DNA of 64,000 nucleotides, from positions 2,480,001 through 2,544,000 of the forward strand of contig NZ_CP071462.1 of the NCBI RefSeq assembly GCF_017352155.2, given 5' to 3'. The stretch comes from Haloterrigena alkaliphila (GTDB lineage: Archaea > Halobacteriota > Halobacteria > Halobacteriales > Natrialbaceae). Below, piece after piece: positions 52,755 to 61,254 of the stretch. The notes under the pieces are model-generated. The model saw nothing but the letters and a program-made list of their open reading frames with translations. It was not told where the DNA came from and did no database searches. The translations under genes and the position numbers were made by a program. How positions within the stretch are numbered: position 1 is the first letter of the stretch; each line of letters starts with the position of its first letter.

Positions 52755-53030
52755 CTACCCGTCACTACGATCGTCGTTGGGTGACACTGAGTTGGCCGCC
52801 TCAATGAGCGATTCTCCGAGCGCGCGCATCCCGTCAGCGTCAGTACGCACGGTCACCTGCCGATTCTCACCGTCACGAGCCGCGTTAAGAACAACCGCGA
52901 CGTCTGCCGATGAACTCCCAGCAGGCGCAACTACCCGCGCTTGCGACAACGTTGGTCGAGAATCCTCACTAACGAGTTCGGTCCGGTCAATCACTGACAT
53001 GAGCTTCGGAAGTGTCTCGTCGTAGGTCAC
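52755..53030 (-). CDS. Small hypothetical protein of the recombinase cassette
   Basis: A 91-residue acidic protein with a central hydrophobic stretch (SSADVAVVLNAARD) and no recognised motif. It overlaps the recombinase stop by four bases, so it is the third gene of the AbrB-recombinase operon. Confidence 0.6.
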   Translation of the reverse strand: MTYDETLPKLMSVIDRTELVSEDSRPTLSQARVVAPAGSSSADVAVVLNAARDGENRQVTVRTDADGMRALGESLIEAANSVSPNDDRSDG

Positions 53031-53815
53031 GCTGCCTCACCCCCACTGGTGGCGGACAGATCGTCTCCCTCATAGTCGTCAATTGCGTCGTTCGGGGCGG
53101 CGTCGAGAAGCGCACGCGCGGTACCGTCATCTCGGCATGACCGCGCTCGGTCCTCAACGTGGTTGACCCACCGCTCGATCGCTCCGCGGGAGAGGCCAGT
53201 CTCGTCTGCGATCGAACGATATGACACGCCGTCGGCGCGCATCGCGAGCGCATCCACAACAGTGTCGAACCACTCACTTGCCACCAAATACTCGCGCGCG
53301 TCGTCGAACTCGAGACCAACCGGTGGCCGGGAGTTCCACATTGCTCGCTGTTCGCGGTCGTTCACGGCCTCACGAGCCTTCCTGATCTCCTCGCGTTTGA
53401 TCGCAGTCTCGACCGTACGGCGAACACCGTGCTCCATACTGTCGACATTAACGTCTCCAGCGACGAACGCGAACTCGGCGCCGCCCGAGGCAGCTGCACG
53501 CCGCCATTCCGCGAAAAAGTCGTCGCGGGCCAGTCGGGAGTCGTCCCAGGCGACCACGTGGTCGTACTCTCCAGTTCGCACCCGATCAATCGCGTTCAGG
53601 ATCTCGTCGTTATCGTCAATTCTCGAGTCATCCTTGTCCCGTGATAGTATGCTAAATCCGGTGTGGACACCTAGGTCGACGACATCGTATTCATCGGCAA
53701 GATCGCTCGCGAGCTCAGGTACCTGTTTGCGCTGGAGGCGGAGGCTGGCACCATCCTCGTCGCCTTGTGATCGTCGAATGACCGCGAGCGCCTTGCTGGT
53801 GGTAGCGTCACTCAT
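53027..53815 (-). CDS. Serine recombinase (resolvase family)
   Basis: A 262-residue protein. The catalytic Ser16 lies in AVIRRSQGDEDGASL, followed by AWDDSRLARDD, the resolvase Arg region. A C-terminal helix-turn-helix (SYRSIADETGLSRGAIERW) binds DNA. ATG 53815 is used; the longer frame covers the AbrB gene. It probably inverts or excises DNA. Confidence 0.85.
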   Translation of the reverse strand: MSDATTSKALAVIRRSQGDEDGASLRLQRKQVPELASDLADEYDVVDLGVHTGFSILSRDKDDSRIDDNDEILNAIDRVRTGEYDHVVAWDDSRLARDDFFAEWRRAAASGGAEFAFVAGDVNVDSMEHGVRRTVETAIKREEIRKAREAVNDREQRAMWNSRPPVGLEFDDAREYLVASEWFDTVVDALAMRADGVSYRSIADETGLSRGAIERWVNHVEDRARSCRDDGTARALLDAAPNDAIDDYEGDDLSATSGGEAA

Positions 53816-53996
53816 CGGTGATTGTGATTTCGAGTGTGTTCCCGCTCTTGATGTTCCACTCAACACGGGCTCCCGCGAGGTCCATCGCCTCGGCGATGCC
53901 CTTAGGAACAGTCGTTCGGTACTGCTCAACAGTTCGGTCTTCACCGTCGGAGTTGGTGGTGGTACTCGTGGTCTTCGTAACGGTCGTCTTGGGCAT
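53808..53996 (-). CDS. AbrB/MazE-like swapped-hairpin protein
   Basis: A 62-residue protein with VEQYRTTVPKGIAEAMDLAG, the SpoVT-AbrB fold, preceded by a Thr-rich arm. It overlaps the recombinase start by eight bases and lies next to twin palindromes at 54003 and 54027. Likely a repressor of its own operon, or an antitoxin. Confidence 0.75.
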   Translation of the reverse strand: MPKTTVTKTTSTTTNSDGEDRTVEQYRTTVPKGIAEAMDLAGARVEWNIKSGNTLEITITDE

Positions 53997-54002
53997 CAGT
54001 AG

Positions 54003-54036
54003 TTAGTGCTAAAGATTGCACTACACTTAGTGCTAA
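54003..54036 (-). promoter_or_regulatory. Twin TTAGTGCTAA operators of the AbrB operon
   Basis: TTAGTGCTAA occurs at 54003-54012 and 54027-54036; each is a palindrome of TTAG and CTAA. They lie within 41 bases of the AbrB start, overlapping the expected promoter, and are spaced 24 bases, so dimers could bind the same helix face. Confidence 0.6.
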
Positions 54037-54251
54037 TTACTGGTGTCTCGGAACCCCCGGGTAGTGGGACACACTGCGCAACCACCTACCACCAGTTCCT
54101 CTGTTTCTAACCATTTTGACTAGAGCCATCATCGCGGCTCACTTCCTCAAGTATGGTAAGTAGTTCAAGACTTGTTGTTCACCTAATAGTATCAAGAAAT
54201 CTCTTTTATATGTAGCTCACAAAGAAGCCTCTAACTACACTGGACACCAGT

Positions 54252-55007
54252 ATGGCTGATCAGGAAGAATACCGTGATGCAGCCTCCAAGTCCCTAGCTC
54301 AGGCTAATGAAGCTGAAACCTGGAGAGAATGGGTCTCCATCTACAGGGATTTTTTCAAAGCAATTCCTGGCCAGGTCAGAGACCGAGACGCCCCTGTAAC
54401 TGCCATCCTGATTCTAATCACCATAACCGTCTTCATACTCCAATCAGTCCTCTACCTCTACATAACCGAGAGTTTTCCCATCGGAATCCTCGTCATCCTC
54501 ACCCAACGCAGCGCCCTAACAGGTCTGACCGCCTACCTCTTCGTCGACTTCCCGTGGATAGCATGGCCTCTCGCAGAATTCCTCCACAAAGGAGTAGGCC
54601 ACTTCGTCGCCAATATCGCTCTCCTAGCGCTGTTCGGGAAAATAATCGAATCCCGATTTCAGACCCGTTACTACATCCTATGGTTCGTTGGAGTCGCGAT
54701 AATCGTCAAACCCATAGATGCACTTATCACTCTTTCAACGAGCCCGAAACCAAATGTCGCGGTATACGGTATCAGCGACTTCGTCTACTCTCTTGGAATC
54801 TACACTGTAATGACAGTATACAGTTCTGAACACGGAGATGAGATAGAATATCTGGGGATGCTGGTAGGAGTGGCTGCTATAATCCAGATCCTCGTTCAAG
54901 CGACGACGGCGGTACACCATATGTCAATACAACCCCTAAACACCGCTCACCTGTTTGGCGGACTCCTGGGAATAGTAGTATTTGGTATCGTCAGGAAGCA
55001 CGAATAG
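54252..55007 (+). CDS. Rhomboid-like intramembrane protease
   Basis: A 251-residue protein with about six membrane helices. The rhomboid pattern is present: LHKGVGHFVANIA (His112, His117, Asn121), the Ser175 in GISD (canonical GxSG/A is altered) and His233 in NTAHLFGG. Active-site Ser and His are in place, so it may be an active protease. It sits alone between two accessory operons. Confidence 0.75.
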   Translation: MADQEEYRDAASKSLAQANEAETWREWVSIYRDFFKAIPGQVRDRDAPVTAILILITITVFILQSVLYLYITESFPIGILVILTQRSALTGLTAYLFVDFPWIAWPLAEFLHKGVGHFVANIALLALFGKIIESRFQTRYYILWFVGVAIIVKPIDALITLSTSPKPNVAVYGISDFVYSLGIYTVMTVYSSEHGDEIEYLGMLVGVAAIIQILVQATTAVHHMSIQPLNTAHLFGGLLGIVVFGIVRKHE

Positions 55008-55077
55008 CGGGATCGAACTGGCAAGTTCTACCAAACAGTAGTTTCTGTCCGTCGGTGATAATTGGAATCTCCCTGTT

Positions 55078-55105
55078 GCTGACTATACCCTCTGTATGCA
55101 GCACG
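55078..55105 (-). repeat. GTGCTG-ATACAG dispersed repeat, copy 4
   Basis: On the minus strand it reads CGTGCTGCATACAGAGGG then TATAGTCAGC. It is almost the same as copy 3 and lies just downstream of the Argonaute relic. Confidence 0.55.
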
Positions 55106-55152
55106 CCATTCCTATCAGATTCAGAGGGTTTGAACAGAGCCAAATTAGACTA

Positions 55153-55455
55153 TCAGCCGTTTAATAAGACAGTCCGTCCTTGTGTGTCGAAGTCCTTGAC
55201 GTCTACGGCGATCGCCTTATCTGGAGTCGCGAATCCATCCTCCTGATTGACGGGTCGGGCAGGAGCCTGCTTGCACACTTCGACCACGTCGTAGGAGATA
55301 CCGCGGTTATCCAGGAACTCAAGGGCCGACTCAATTGGGTCGTTCATGAAGCCGTCACGATGGATTGCAATATGGTCGGGCGCGTTGCCGCGGCGCTCTT
55401 CGTACCCTAACAGCGACTGCCTGGCGATCCGGCAGAAGGCCGGTGTGAAAATGCG
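55153..55455 (-). pseudogene. Argonaute PIWI-domain relic (NgAgo-like)
   Basis: From about 55455 the minus frame reads SLLGYEERRGNAPD, then HIAIHRDGFMND, then LEFLDNRGISYDVVEVCKQ and ends at a stop after TVLLNG. This matches the PIWI domain of the Natronobacterium gregoryi Argonaute, including the HRDG motif and the following hydrophobic strands. An in-frame stop lies directly upstream, and the C-terminal end is missing, so it is a remnant of about 90 codons. An ATG at 55347 would give only 64 residues. Confidence 0.75.
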
Positions 55456-55525
55456 TTCCTATCGTGAAACAAATAATGGTTGGATAGCTATCACTCAATC
55501 ACGATAGTTCAGTACGTCCTGAATC

Positions 55526-56635
55526 ATGCCATTCACAGCAACCCGCGATGACGAACGTGTTCTTCCCCACGAAGCAGAATCTTCTGATGCGCTAGTCTGT
55601 CCCATCTGCGATGACGCGATGAGTGTTGTTGACGAGCATCGGCGACGCGGTAGTTTCGTTGCTCGGCACTTCCGTCATCAGACTAACGATGAATGCTCAG
55701 GTGAGTCAATTCCGCATCTACGAATGAAGGCGATCGCCTTCTCGAAACTCGTAGCCACCTACCCTGATGCGGACGTCAGTATCGAGAAATCAGTCGGTCC
55801 ACGCCGAGCAGATGTTCTCGTCGAATTTCCAGAACCACGGTCTCCTCTCGGGAAGGGAATCGCCGTCGAGGTTCAGCACCGGAACAACTCGAAAGACCTC
55901 TTTGCGACTGACCAAGATTACTACGACGAAGGTTTCAGTGTCCTCTGGCTATCCGAACAGCACTATGCCGAGTACGACGTCGCTATTGATCATGTCCAGC
56001 CCGTTTGGCCGAAAGCTCTTCCTCAGCTTCGAGGGTACGATGGGCTATCATGGCCAGTTGTAGACGAGCCTTCGACTCCTGAGATCCAAATTCCACTCCC
56101 CCCTGACTACCTGGATCACCACCAGTCATCGATTCGCGACGCCTTCGAACGGGGGCAGCGCCAGCGGTCAAACAGGTCTTGGACGACGCATCAGCAAGTG
56201 TGGCTAAGTAAACCACATCAACCCACCAACCGATCTCTGCAATTCGCTGAAGCACCTGCTGGAGGGTTCTACCTGAAGCTGAGTAAAGGCAAGAAAGGAC
56301 AGCGCCCCGAATTTGTCCACGTTCCGCTTAGAGAAGGTGACATCGACAGTTTTCAGCATGCCCCAGATATACTCAATTCGGCACTCGAAAAAAAGCTGGT
56401 CGAGGGAGAGTGGCAGGATCTGGATGTTTGCTGGATCAAAGCGTACGCCGATCCCATAACGGCCTGGCTGAAAGTCATTTCTACCCCTGATAACGGCTAT
56501 CTCTTAGAACTGGGAAAGAAGGATGCGAACGGGCAATCAAATCGGGTAAAAACGGCGTTTACGCCCTCAGAGAGGTTTCACTACCGCTTTCGTGACTTCT
56601 TCGATAGCCTCGAGCCGTACCTCTCGAAAGAATAA
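55526..56635 (+). CDS. CoiA-like nuclease domain protein
   Basis: A 369-residue protein. A zinc-finger-like VCPICDD, the HFRH box, ESIPHLRMKAIAFSKL and RRADVLVEF ... AVEVQH form the CoiA-family PD-(D/E)xK pattern in the first half. The second half is beta-rich without motifs. CoiA proteins occur with competence and mobile elements; this one may nick or repair DNA of the element. Distinct from the neighbours; start ATG 55526. Confidence 0.75.
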   Translation: MPFTATRDDERVLPHEAESSDALVCPICDDAMSVVDEHRRRGSFVARHFRHQTNDECSGESIPHLRMKAIAFSKLVATYPDADVSIEKSVGPRRADVLVEFPEPRSPLGKGIAVEVQHRNNSKDLFATDQDYYDEGFSVLWLSEQHYAEYDVAIDHVQPVWPKALPQLRGYDGLSWPVVDEPSTPEIQIPLPPDYLDHHQSSIRDAFERGQRQRSNRSWTTHQQVWLSKPHQPTNRSLQFAEAPAGGFYLKLSKGKKGQRPEFVHVPLREGDIDSFQHAPDILNSALEKKLVEGEWQDLDVCWIKAYADPITAWLKVISTPDNGYLLELGKKDANGQSNRVKTAFTPSERFHYRFRDFFDSLEPYLSKE

Positions 56636-56726
56636 CTCACTCTGGGCATCAATAGTCCAAGACGAACCGAGAGTCCTTGACGCCAACTATTGACGAGTTG
56701 CTTAGGGATGTCTGACAAGGGTTTAT

Positions 56727-56758
56727 CCTATAGGTTTCCCTATATCTGAGCATATAGG
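56727..56758. promoter_or_regulatory. CCTATAG repeats upstream of parA (putative parS/operator)
   Basis: CCTATAGG (56727-56734) and the dyad CCTATAT-6-ATATAGG (56739-56758) end nine bases before parA. The same units recur after the operon (57996-58038). They overlap the promoter, so ParA or its partner may repress here and also use them as a centromere. Confidence 0.6.
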
Positions 56759-56767
56759 AATACATAA

Positions 56768-57619
56768 ATGAGCGCAAGAGTGGCCAGTTTCCTCGATAAA
56801 GGAGGAACAGGAAAGACCACCAGTATCGCACATCTCGGCGTCGCACTTTCTGAGCAAGGACACGACGTCCTGCTCATCGATCTTGCCGGTAAACAGGGAG
56901 ACCTCGCAAAATCATTCGGCGTCTGGCAGGGCACACAGGCCGCCATCGAGAACGACGACGCCTGGCCGAACATCTCGACAGTCTTCGACGACGCCTGGGA
57001 GACGATCGTCGAAAAGCTCGGCGACGAGGCTGTTGAGGAACTCATCGTGCAGACCGACGAGGGCGTCGATCTAATCCCGGCACATCCTGGACTGGATACG
57101 CTTGACGCGGAACTTGCGAACATCGACGATGCTTCCGACCGGTACTCCCGGTTCAAGCAATTCCTTGACGACTACATTGACCCGCTTGGCTACGACGCCG
57201 TACTGATCGACCTGCCAGGAATGACGACGAACGTGACCTACAACGGACTCTGGGCAGCACAGAACGTGCTCGCCCCCGTCGAAATGGGACCGTTCGAGGC
57301 CGAACAAGTTGGCGCGTTACGTGACGATCTCGCGAAGGTCGAGGCCAACTTCAACATCAATGTCGACTTGGCGATGGTCCTCCCGAACAAAGTTGACTCA
57401 CGTACGAAACTCGCTGGCGAGTATCTTGATGCCTATCGCGAGGAGTACCCTAGAGCAATCGCGCCAAAGTATGTTCCCTCTTCGCAAGACATCCGGAACG
57501 CAACCGAGCAGGGACAGTCAATCTTTGCGCTGGACAATCCGAGTGGAACAGCCCGTAAAGCACGTGACGCATATCGTACCAACGCTGAAGCGCTCATAGA
57601 ACGCGTCAGTGGTAACTAA
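56768..57619 (+). CDS. parA: ParA-family partition ATPase
   Basis: A 283-residue P-loop ATPase. The Walker A is KGGTGKTT (11-18), with LLIDLAGKQGDLAKSF and VLIDLPGMTTN as the deviant switch regions. It segregates plasmids or integrated elements with its downstream partner, two bases later. Start at ATG 56768. Confidence 0.9.
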   Translation: MSARVASFLDKGGTGKTTSIAHLGVALSEQGHDVLLIDLAGKQGDLAKSFGVWQGTQAAIENDDAWPNISTVFDDAWETIVEKLGDEAVEELIVQTDEGVDLIPAHPGLDTLDAELANIDDASDRYSRFKQFLDDYIDPLGYDAVLIDLPGMTTNVTYNGLWAAQNVLAPVEMGPFEAEQVGALRDDLAKVEANFNINVDLAMVLPNKVDSRTKLAGEYLDAYREEYPRAIAPKYVPSSQDIRNATEQGQSIFALDNPSGTARKARDAYRTNAEALIERVSGN

Positions 57620-57621
57620 CC

Positions 57622-58002
57622 ATGGATGACGAAATTGAAGAGCTGAAACAGCAGACCAGCCAAGGAGACCGATTGGACGAAGTGAGTGCAGAACAGAAAC
57701 GGAATGACCTCAAAACCGCGATTCTTGAAGAACTGGAGAAAATCGACGAAGGAGATCAGCAGAAGGTCGTCAGTGTCTGGGACGGGCCAATGGCAGCATT
57801 AGTTCGTGCTCTCGAGAACCATCCCGAGCATCTGGATGATGTCGGTCATCGTCTTCAGGACGAGCTCGATGTCGACCAGGAGGACGTTGATCGGAGCGAG
57901 GTTATTCGGCTTGCGCTTCGGCTTGGACTTGGAACCGCCGCACCGGAGGCTATGAAAGCGACGCGCGAGGCGGTCAGCGATAAGGCGACAAAAAACCTAT
58001 AG
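57622..58002 (+). CDS. Small ParA partner (ParB-like, ribbon-helix-helix end)
   Basis: A 126-residue acidic protein with an N-terminal coiled coil (MDDEIEELKQQTSQG) and a C-terminal DRSEVIRLALRLGLG helix pair like ribbon-helix-helix DNA-binding proteins. Two bases after parA and next to the CCTATAG repeats, it is the best candidate for centromere binding. The family is not certain. Confidence 0.6.
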   Translation: MDDEIEELKQQTSQGDRLDEVSAEQKRNDLKTAILEELEKIDEGDQQKVVSVWDGPMAALVRALENHPEHLDDVGHRLQDELDVDQEDVDRSEVIRLALRLGLGTAAPEAMKATREAVSDKATKNL

Positions 58003-58038
58003 ATGCCTCTATATCGTATCCTATAGGAAAACCTATAT
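57996..58038. repeat. CCTATAG repeats downstream of the par operon
   Basis: CCTATAG (57996-58002), CCTATAGG (58020-58027) and CCTATAT (58032-58038) lie at the end of the operon, matching those before parA. The flanking set suggests a centromere split on both sides. Confidence 0.6.
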
Positions 58039-58156
58039 CCACATATTCTCGCCGTATATTGTCTCTCAGCCCATTCTAACTATAGATACAAGTGCTCGGA
58101 GAGGATCCGTCAGTGGGCTAGGGTATTTACCTGACCAATCAAAATCTCCACTTGCG

Positions 58157-58936
58157 ATGAGTCAATCAAACGCATCACCCACCGCTGACGATCACGGCTT
58201 CCACGATGGTGGAGGCCCCCTCGAGCTACCGGTGGAACTCGACGCAACCAAGATCAAGAACAGGTTTGTAAACGAGCCAGAGTACAAAATCCAGGGCCAG
58301 ATCCCAGTCGAGCAAGGATCCGACCTTGAAGTGGACCTGTCTGCTCTCTCCAGTACCAGTGGTTGGTACGTTGATCCTGACGCCGCCCTCTACATTCAGG
58401 GGACGGGCTACACGCAGGGGACGATAGACAGCTATCACGTCAAAATTCAACAAGTCGCGACGCAAAGGCCGCGTATCGTCCCGATCGAGTCAGCAAAGGT
58501 CCCGGTCGCCAGCATGGACATCGAAAAAAGTCTGAGCGATGTCGGTGTGTCGGCTTCCATCCCTGGATCCGCCGTCGTTGATCTCGTCGATCGCTACGTC
58601 ACTAGCGCGACCGAAGTCATCACGCAGAAACTGCTCAACGGTCGTGGTGGAATCGTTGACCTCCTCACTCACGCTGACGGCACCCGTGTCAGCATTGACG
58701 TCGAGAAACCCTACGCTGGATGGCAACACGACGTGCAGCAAATCAAAAACGACCACGATCTCCAAGCGCTTGACCCCGAAGACTACGAGCACGTACGCGC
58801 TATGGTGCGACCCGTTCTCGGTGCCACTTGGGGAGATAGCGAGTATGAGGCGAGAATAGAAGTGCCCGACCCAGACCTCGACCGCCTCTACGAACTCGCA
58901 GACGACGAGAGCTACGAAGCTCTTACTCGAGTCTGA
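58157..58936 (+). CDS. Hypothetical protein downstream of the partition genes
   Basis: A 259-residue acidic protein with an N-terminal beta-rich region (YIQGTGYTQGTIDSYHVK) and a helical C-terminal half. No motif recognised. Same strand as parA, after a 154-base gap, so it may belong to the same element. Confidence 0.6.
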   Translation: MSQSNASPTADDHGFHDGGGPLELPVELDATKIKNRFVNEPEYKIQGQIPVEQGSDLEVDLSALSSTSGWYVDPDAALYIQGTGYTQGTIDSYHVKIQQVATQRPRIVPIESAKVPVASMDIEKSLSDVGVSASIPGSAVVDLVDRYVTSATEVITQKLLNGRGGIVDLLTHADGTRVSIDVEKPYAGWQHDVQQIKNDHDLQALDPEDYEHVRAMVRPVLGATWGDSEYEARIEVPDPDLDRLYELADDESYEALTRV

Positions 58937-59200
58937 CCGCTACGCCTCCTGCTGATCTACGGTTCTATTGGGAGAAATTGATCTTGGTGAATCGAACAAA
59001 TGAAGATGGGTTTCCGAAATGTACGTAGGCGTATGCATGTATCGGATCATACGGTCTGGCTGCCGTATTGATGTCAGAGTGCCCATGAACCTAGCGGGAT
59101 GTGTTTCTCCTTCTGAAACTGCCCATCCTCGACGCGGTTCAAAATGGCTTGAGGGACAGAAACCCCATAACTAGTGGATGTTCGTTCGGTAGGCCCCGTT
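58937..59200. other. Gap before the Dpd-like operon
   Basis: 264 bases between the converging ends of the hypothetical gene at 58157 and the leftward operon. No gene and no clear repeat are seen. Confidence 0.4.
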
Positions 59201-60358
59201 TCACATTGATTCTTGAACGAATTCGGGTGTGACCCGCTCTTGGTTTTCCTCAACAGCAGAGTCCAATACGCGGCTACAGATAGCAAGGGCTTGGCGAACG
59301 TTACCCTGTGAACGTTGTAGGATCACATCCAACGCTTCATCAGTAAACGGGTCGATCGAAGAAGTTTCGGTCGGCCCATTGCGTTCTCGACTGAGGTAGT
59401 CTGATACCAGGTCGTTCAGATGCTCGTTTGTGAGGGGTTTCAGAGCGACCTCCTCGCCGATCCGCTCGCTAAAAGCATGATATTCACTCATGACGTCTTG
59501 CCAGACCTCGGGAGCACAGCCAAACAACATACACAACCCGGAACTATTCTGGTCCATCAGGTGTCGAATACTGTTGAGCGTGGCCTGCTCATTCTTTGGG
59601 CTGAGACGTGCGATACTCTCGAACTCGTCGACGAAAACGAATACGCCAGTGTAACCGAGTTCGAGTAGCATATTCTTGAAAGCGGTGAACGCCCGGACGC
59701 CCATCGTATCGTCATCGAGTGCGCTGTGGATTTCCATCTCCTTGCGCTGCTCATACCGGATACCCTCTGCGGTCAACCACTGCCAAGCATAGAGGTTGGT
59801 GTCTTCGTACACCATGTGTACGATCGCACGAGCAAAGTCGGCAAAGTGAGTCACATCGCTTAACCGTCGAACCGCCTCCGGGACGATCTCAGAGAGAAGG
59901 ACGTCTCCCTCATCGATGAGCGATTTCATTGCGCTCGCGCTAATTGGATTCGCATCTGTGACGTCACGAGCAACCGAGGCGAGGTACTCGTAGGCCAACT
60001 CTTGGACTCGATTGAAACCTAGGTCGTACACGAACTCATGATAGATGTCGAGAAAGCCCTCTCCCGGTTGAGCGACGTACCCAACGACGACATCGTCCCG
60101 GTCCCGTAACAGAGAGCGGGTATATTTGAGCGTATGCGACTTTCCGTTGCCGTATTTCCCAGTGATAACGAGATGCTTAGACTTTCCAGTCGAAAGCATC
60201 GTGGAGACTGTGGAACTAATCTTTTCGGAGACGTGTTGTTGACCACAGTATATTTCGGGGTCCTCTGCGGGAACCGGGCTGTACGGAAACGGATTGGCCT
60301 CGAGGTCGTACTGTGAGTAATCTTGCTGTTCGTCTGAAATGTCGAATGCGTCGGCCAT
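59201..60358 (-). CDS. AAA/STAND-type ATPase of the Dpd-like operon
   Basis: A 385-residue Orc/Cdc6-like P-loop protein. Walker A is GKYGNGKSH (67-75), Walker B is VFVFVDEFESIARLS, and RSQGNVRQALAICSRVL is a sensor-2-like element. It resembles DUF2791-type ATPases of BREX and related defence systems. Its ATG shares one base with the preceding gene's stop, so it is the last gene of a tight operon. It could be the motor for restriction or modification, with role inferred from context. Confidence 0.7.
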   Translation of the reverse strand: MADAFDISDEQQDYSQYDLEANPFPYSPVPAEDPEIYCGQQHVSEKISSTVSTMLSTGKSKHLVITGKYGNGKSHTLKYTRSLLRDRDDVVVGYVAQPGEGFLDIYHEFVYDLGFNRVQELAYEYLASVARDVTDANPISASAMKSLIDEGDVLLSEIVPEAVRRLSDVTHFADFARAIVHMVYEDTNLYAWQWLTAEGIRYEQRKEMEIHSALDDDTMGVRAFTAFKNMLLELGYTGVFVFVDEFESIARLSPKNEQATLNSIRHLMDQNSSGLCMLFGCAPEVWQDVMSEYHAFSERIGEEVALKPLTNEHLNDLVSDYLSRERNGPTETSSIDPFTDEALDVILQRSQGNVRQALAICSRVLDSAVEENQERVTPEFVQESM

Positions 60359-61254
60359 TATGTATCCTCCTGGTGGAACGTGACGTCGCGGTCGTGGACC
60401 GCGAGGTAGTAGTATTGTTTGTCGTACAATTCAACGCCAGACATCACCTGCTGTGTCGACTGCGACGTGGAGACTAACGTTCCCTCATCTGCCACGGAAA
60501 TCCGCTTGATTCCGAGAGCAGAATCTTTAGCCTCCGTATCCATTGGAGCTCCCGAAAGCTCGAGTTTGCCGACGTTTTGCTGGCAGAGAGCGACTAGTGC
60601 CTCGTCGAAACCCGCACGTGAACATCCAATTCGTTCACAGACTTCCTCCCGAAGTTTCGGTATCGACAGATAGCGCTGTCGTAAATCTACGCCTGCTGTC
60701 TGTTCGAGGTGGTCATAAGCGTCAAGCACCACGAAAGGGAAGTTGTCCGGAATGCTGGATTGGCTGGTCAAATAGTAGCTCCCAGTGAAGGCATTCCGCT
60801 GAACGCGACCTAATCGTTCGGCCCAGTCGCCGACGACCTCTATGCCGGTCTGGTTGAAGGAATAGGGTGTATACTTCTGGTCTTCTTCCAGGCTCTCCAG
60901 AAGGGTATCGAGGTCTGTAGGTTCGAGTCGCTCCAGAACCTCGAGAAATGTTCCGTAGTGGGGGCTACGAGTTGCGAGGATTGAACTCACCTGCTGCCAG
61001 CTCTCATCCCGAATCGCCTCTAAGAAGGCTTCGCCGATAGCGGTGGTCCCGTAATAGGAATCGTCATCTGATTCGCGTTCGTCCAGCAGATCGATTCGTT
61101 TCGCTTCTAGAACCGTTTCTCGCGCTCGCCGATGACTTACATCGAGAGCGGTCTCGAGATCCTCTGTCGTTTTCTCGTCGTCTTCACAGGCATGTGTGAG
61201 TTCAACCAAACGACTCAGTGTGACTGGACGGATCGTCGCTCGTTCGTCACTCAT
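60358..61254 (-). CDS. Winged-helix-like protein of the Dpd-like operon (DpdG candidate)
   Basis: A 298-residue protein. The N-terminus holds a helix-turn-helix-like part (LETALDVSHRRARETVLEAK) and a second one lies near residue 205 (CERIGCSRAGFDEALVALC). Four-base overlap with the transglycosylase and one-base overlap with the ATPase show that the genes work together. Size and layout recall DpdG, a protein of the Dpd cluster, but that identity is tentative. Confidence 0.6.
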   Translation of the reverse strand: MSDERATIRPVTLSRLVELTHACEDDEKTTEDLETALDVSHRRARETVLEAKRIDLLDERESDDDSYYGTTAIGEAFLEAIRDESWQQVSSILATRSPHYGTFLEVLERLEPTDLDTLLESLEEDQKYTPYSFNQTGIEVVGDWAERLGRVQRNAFTGSYYLTSQSSIPDNFPFVVLDAYDHLEQTAGVDLRQRYLSIPKLREEVCERIGCSRAGFDEALVALCQQNVGKLELSGAPMDTEAKDSALGIKRISVADEGTLVSTSQSTQQVMSGVELYDKQYYYLAVHDRDVTFHQEDT

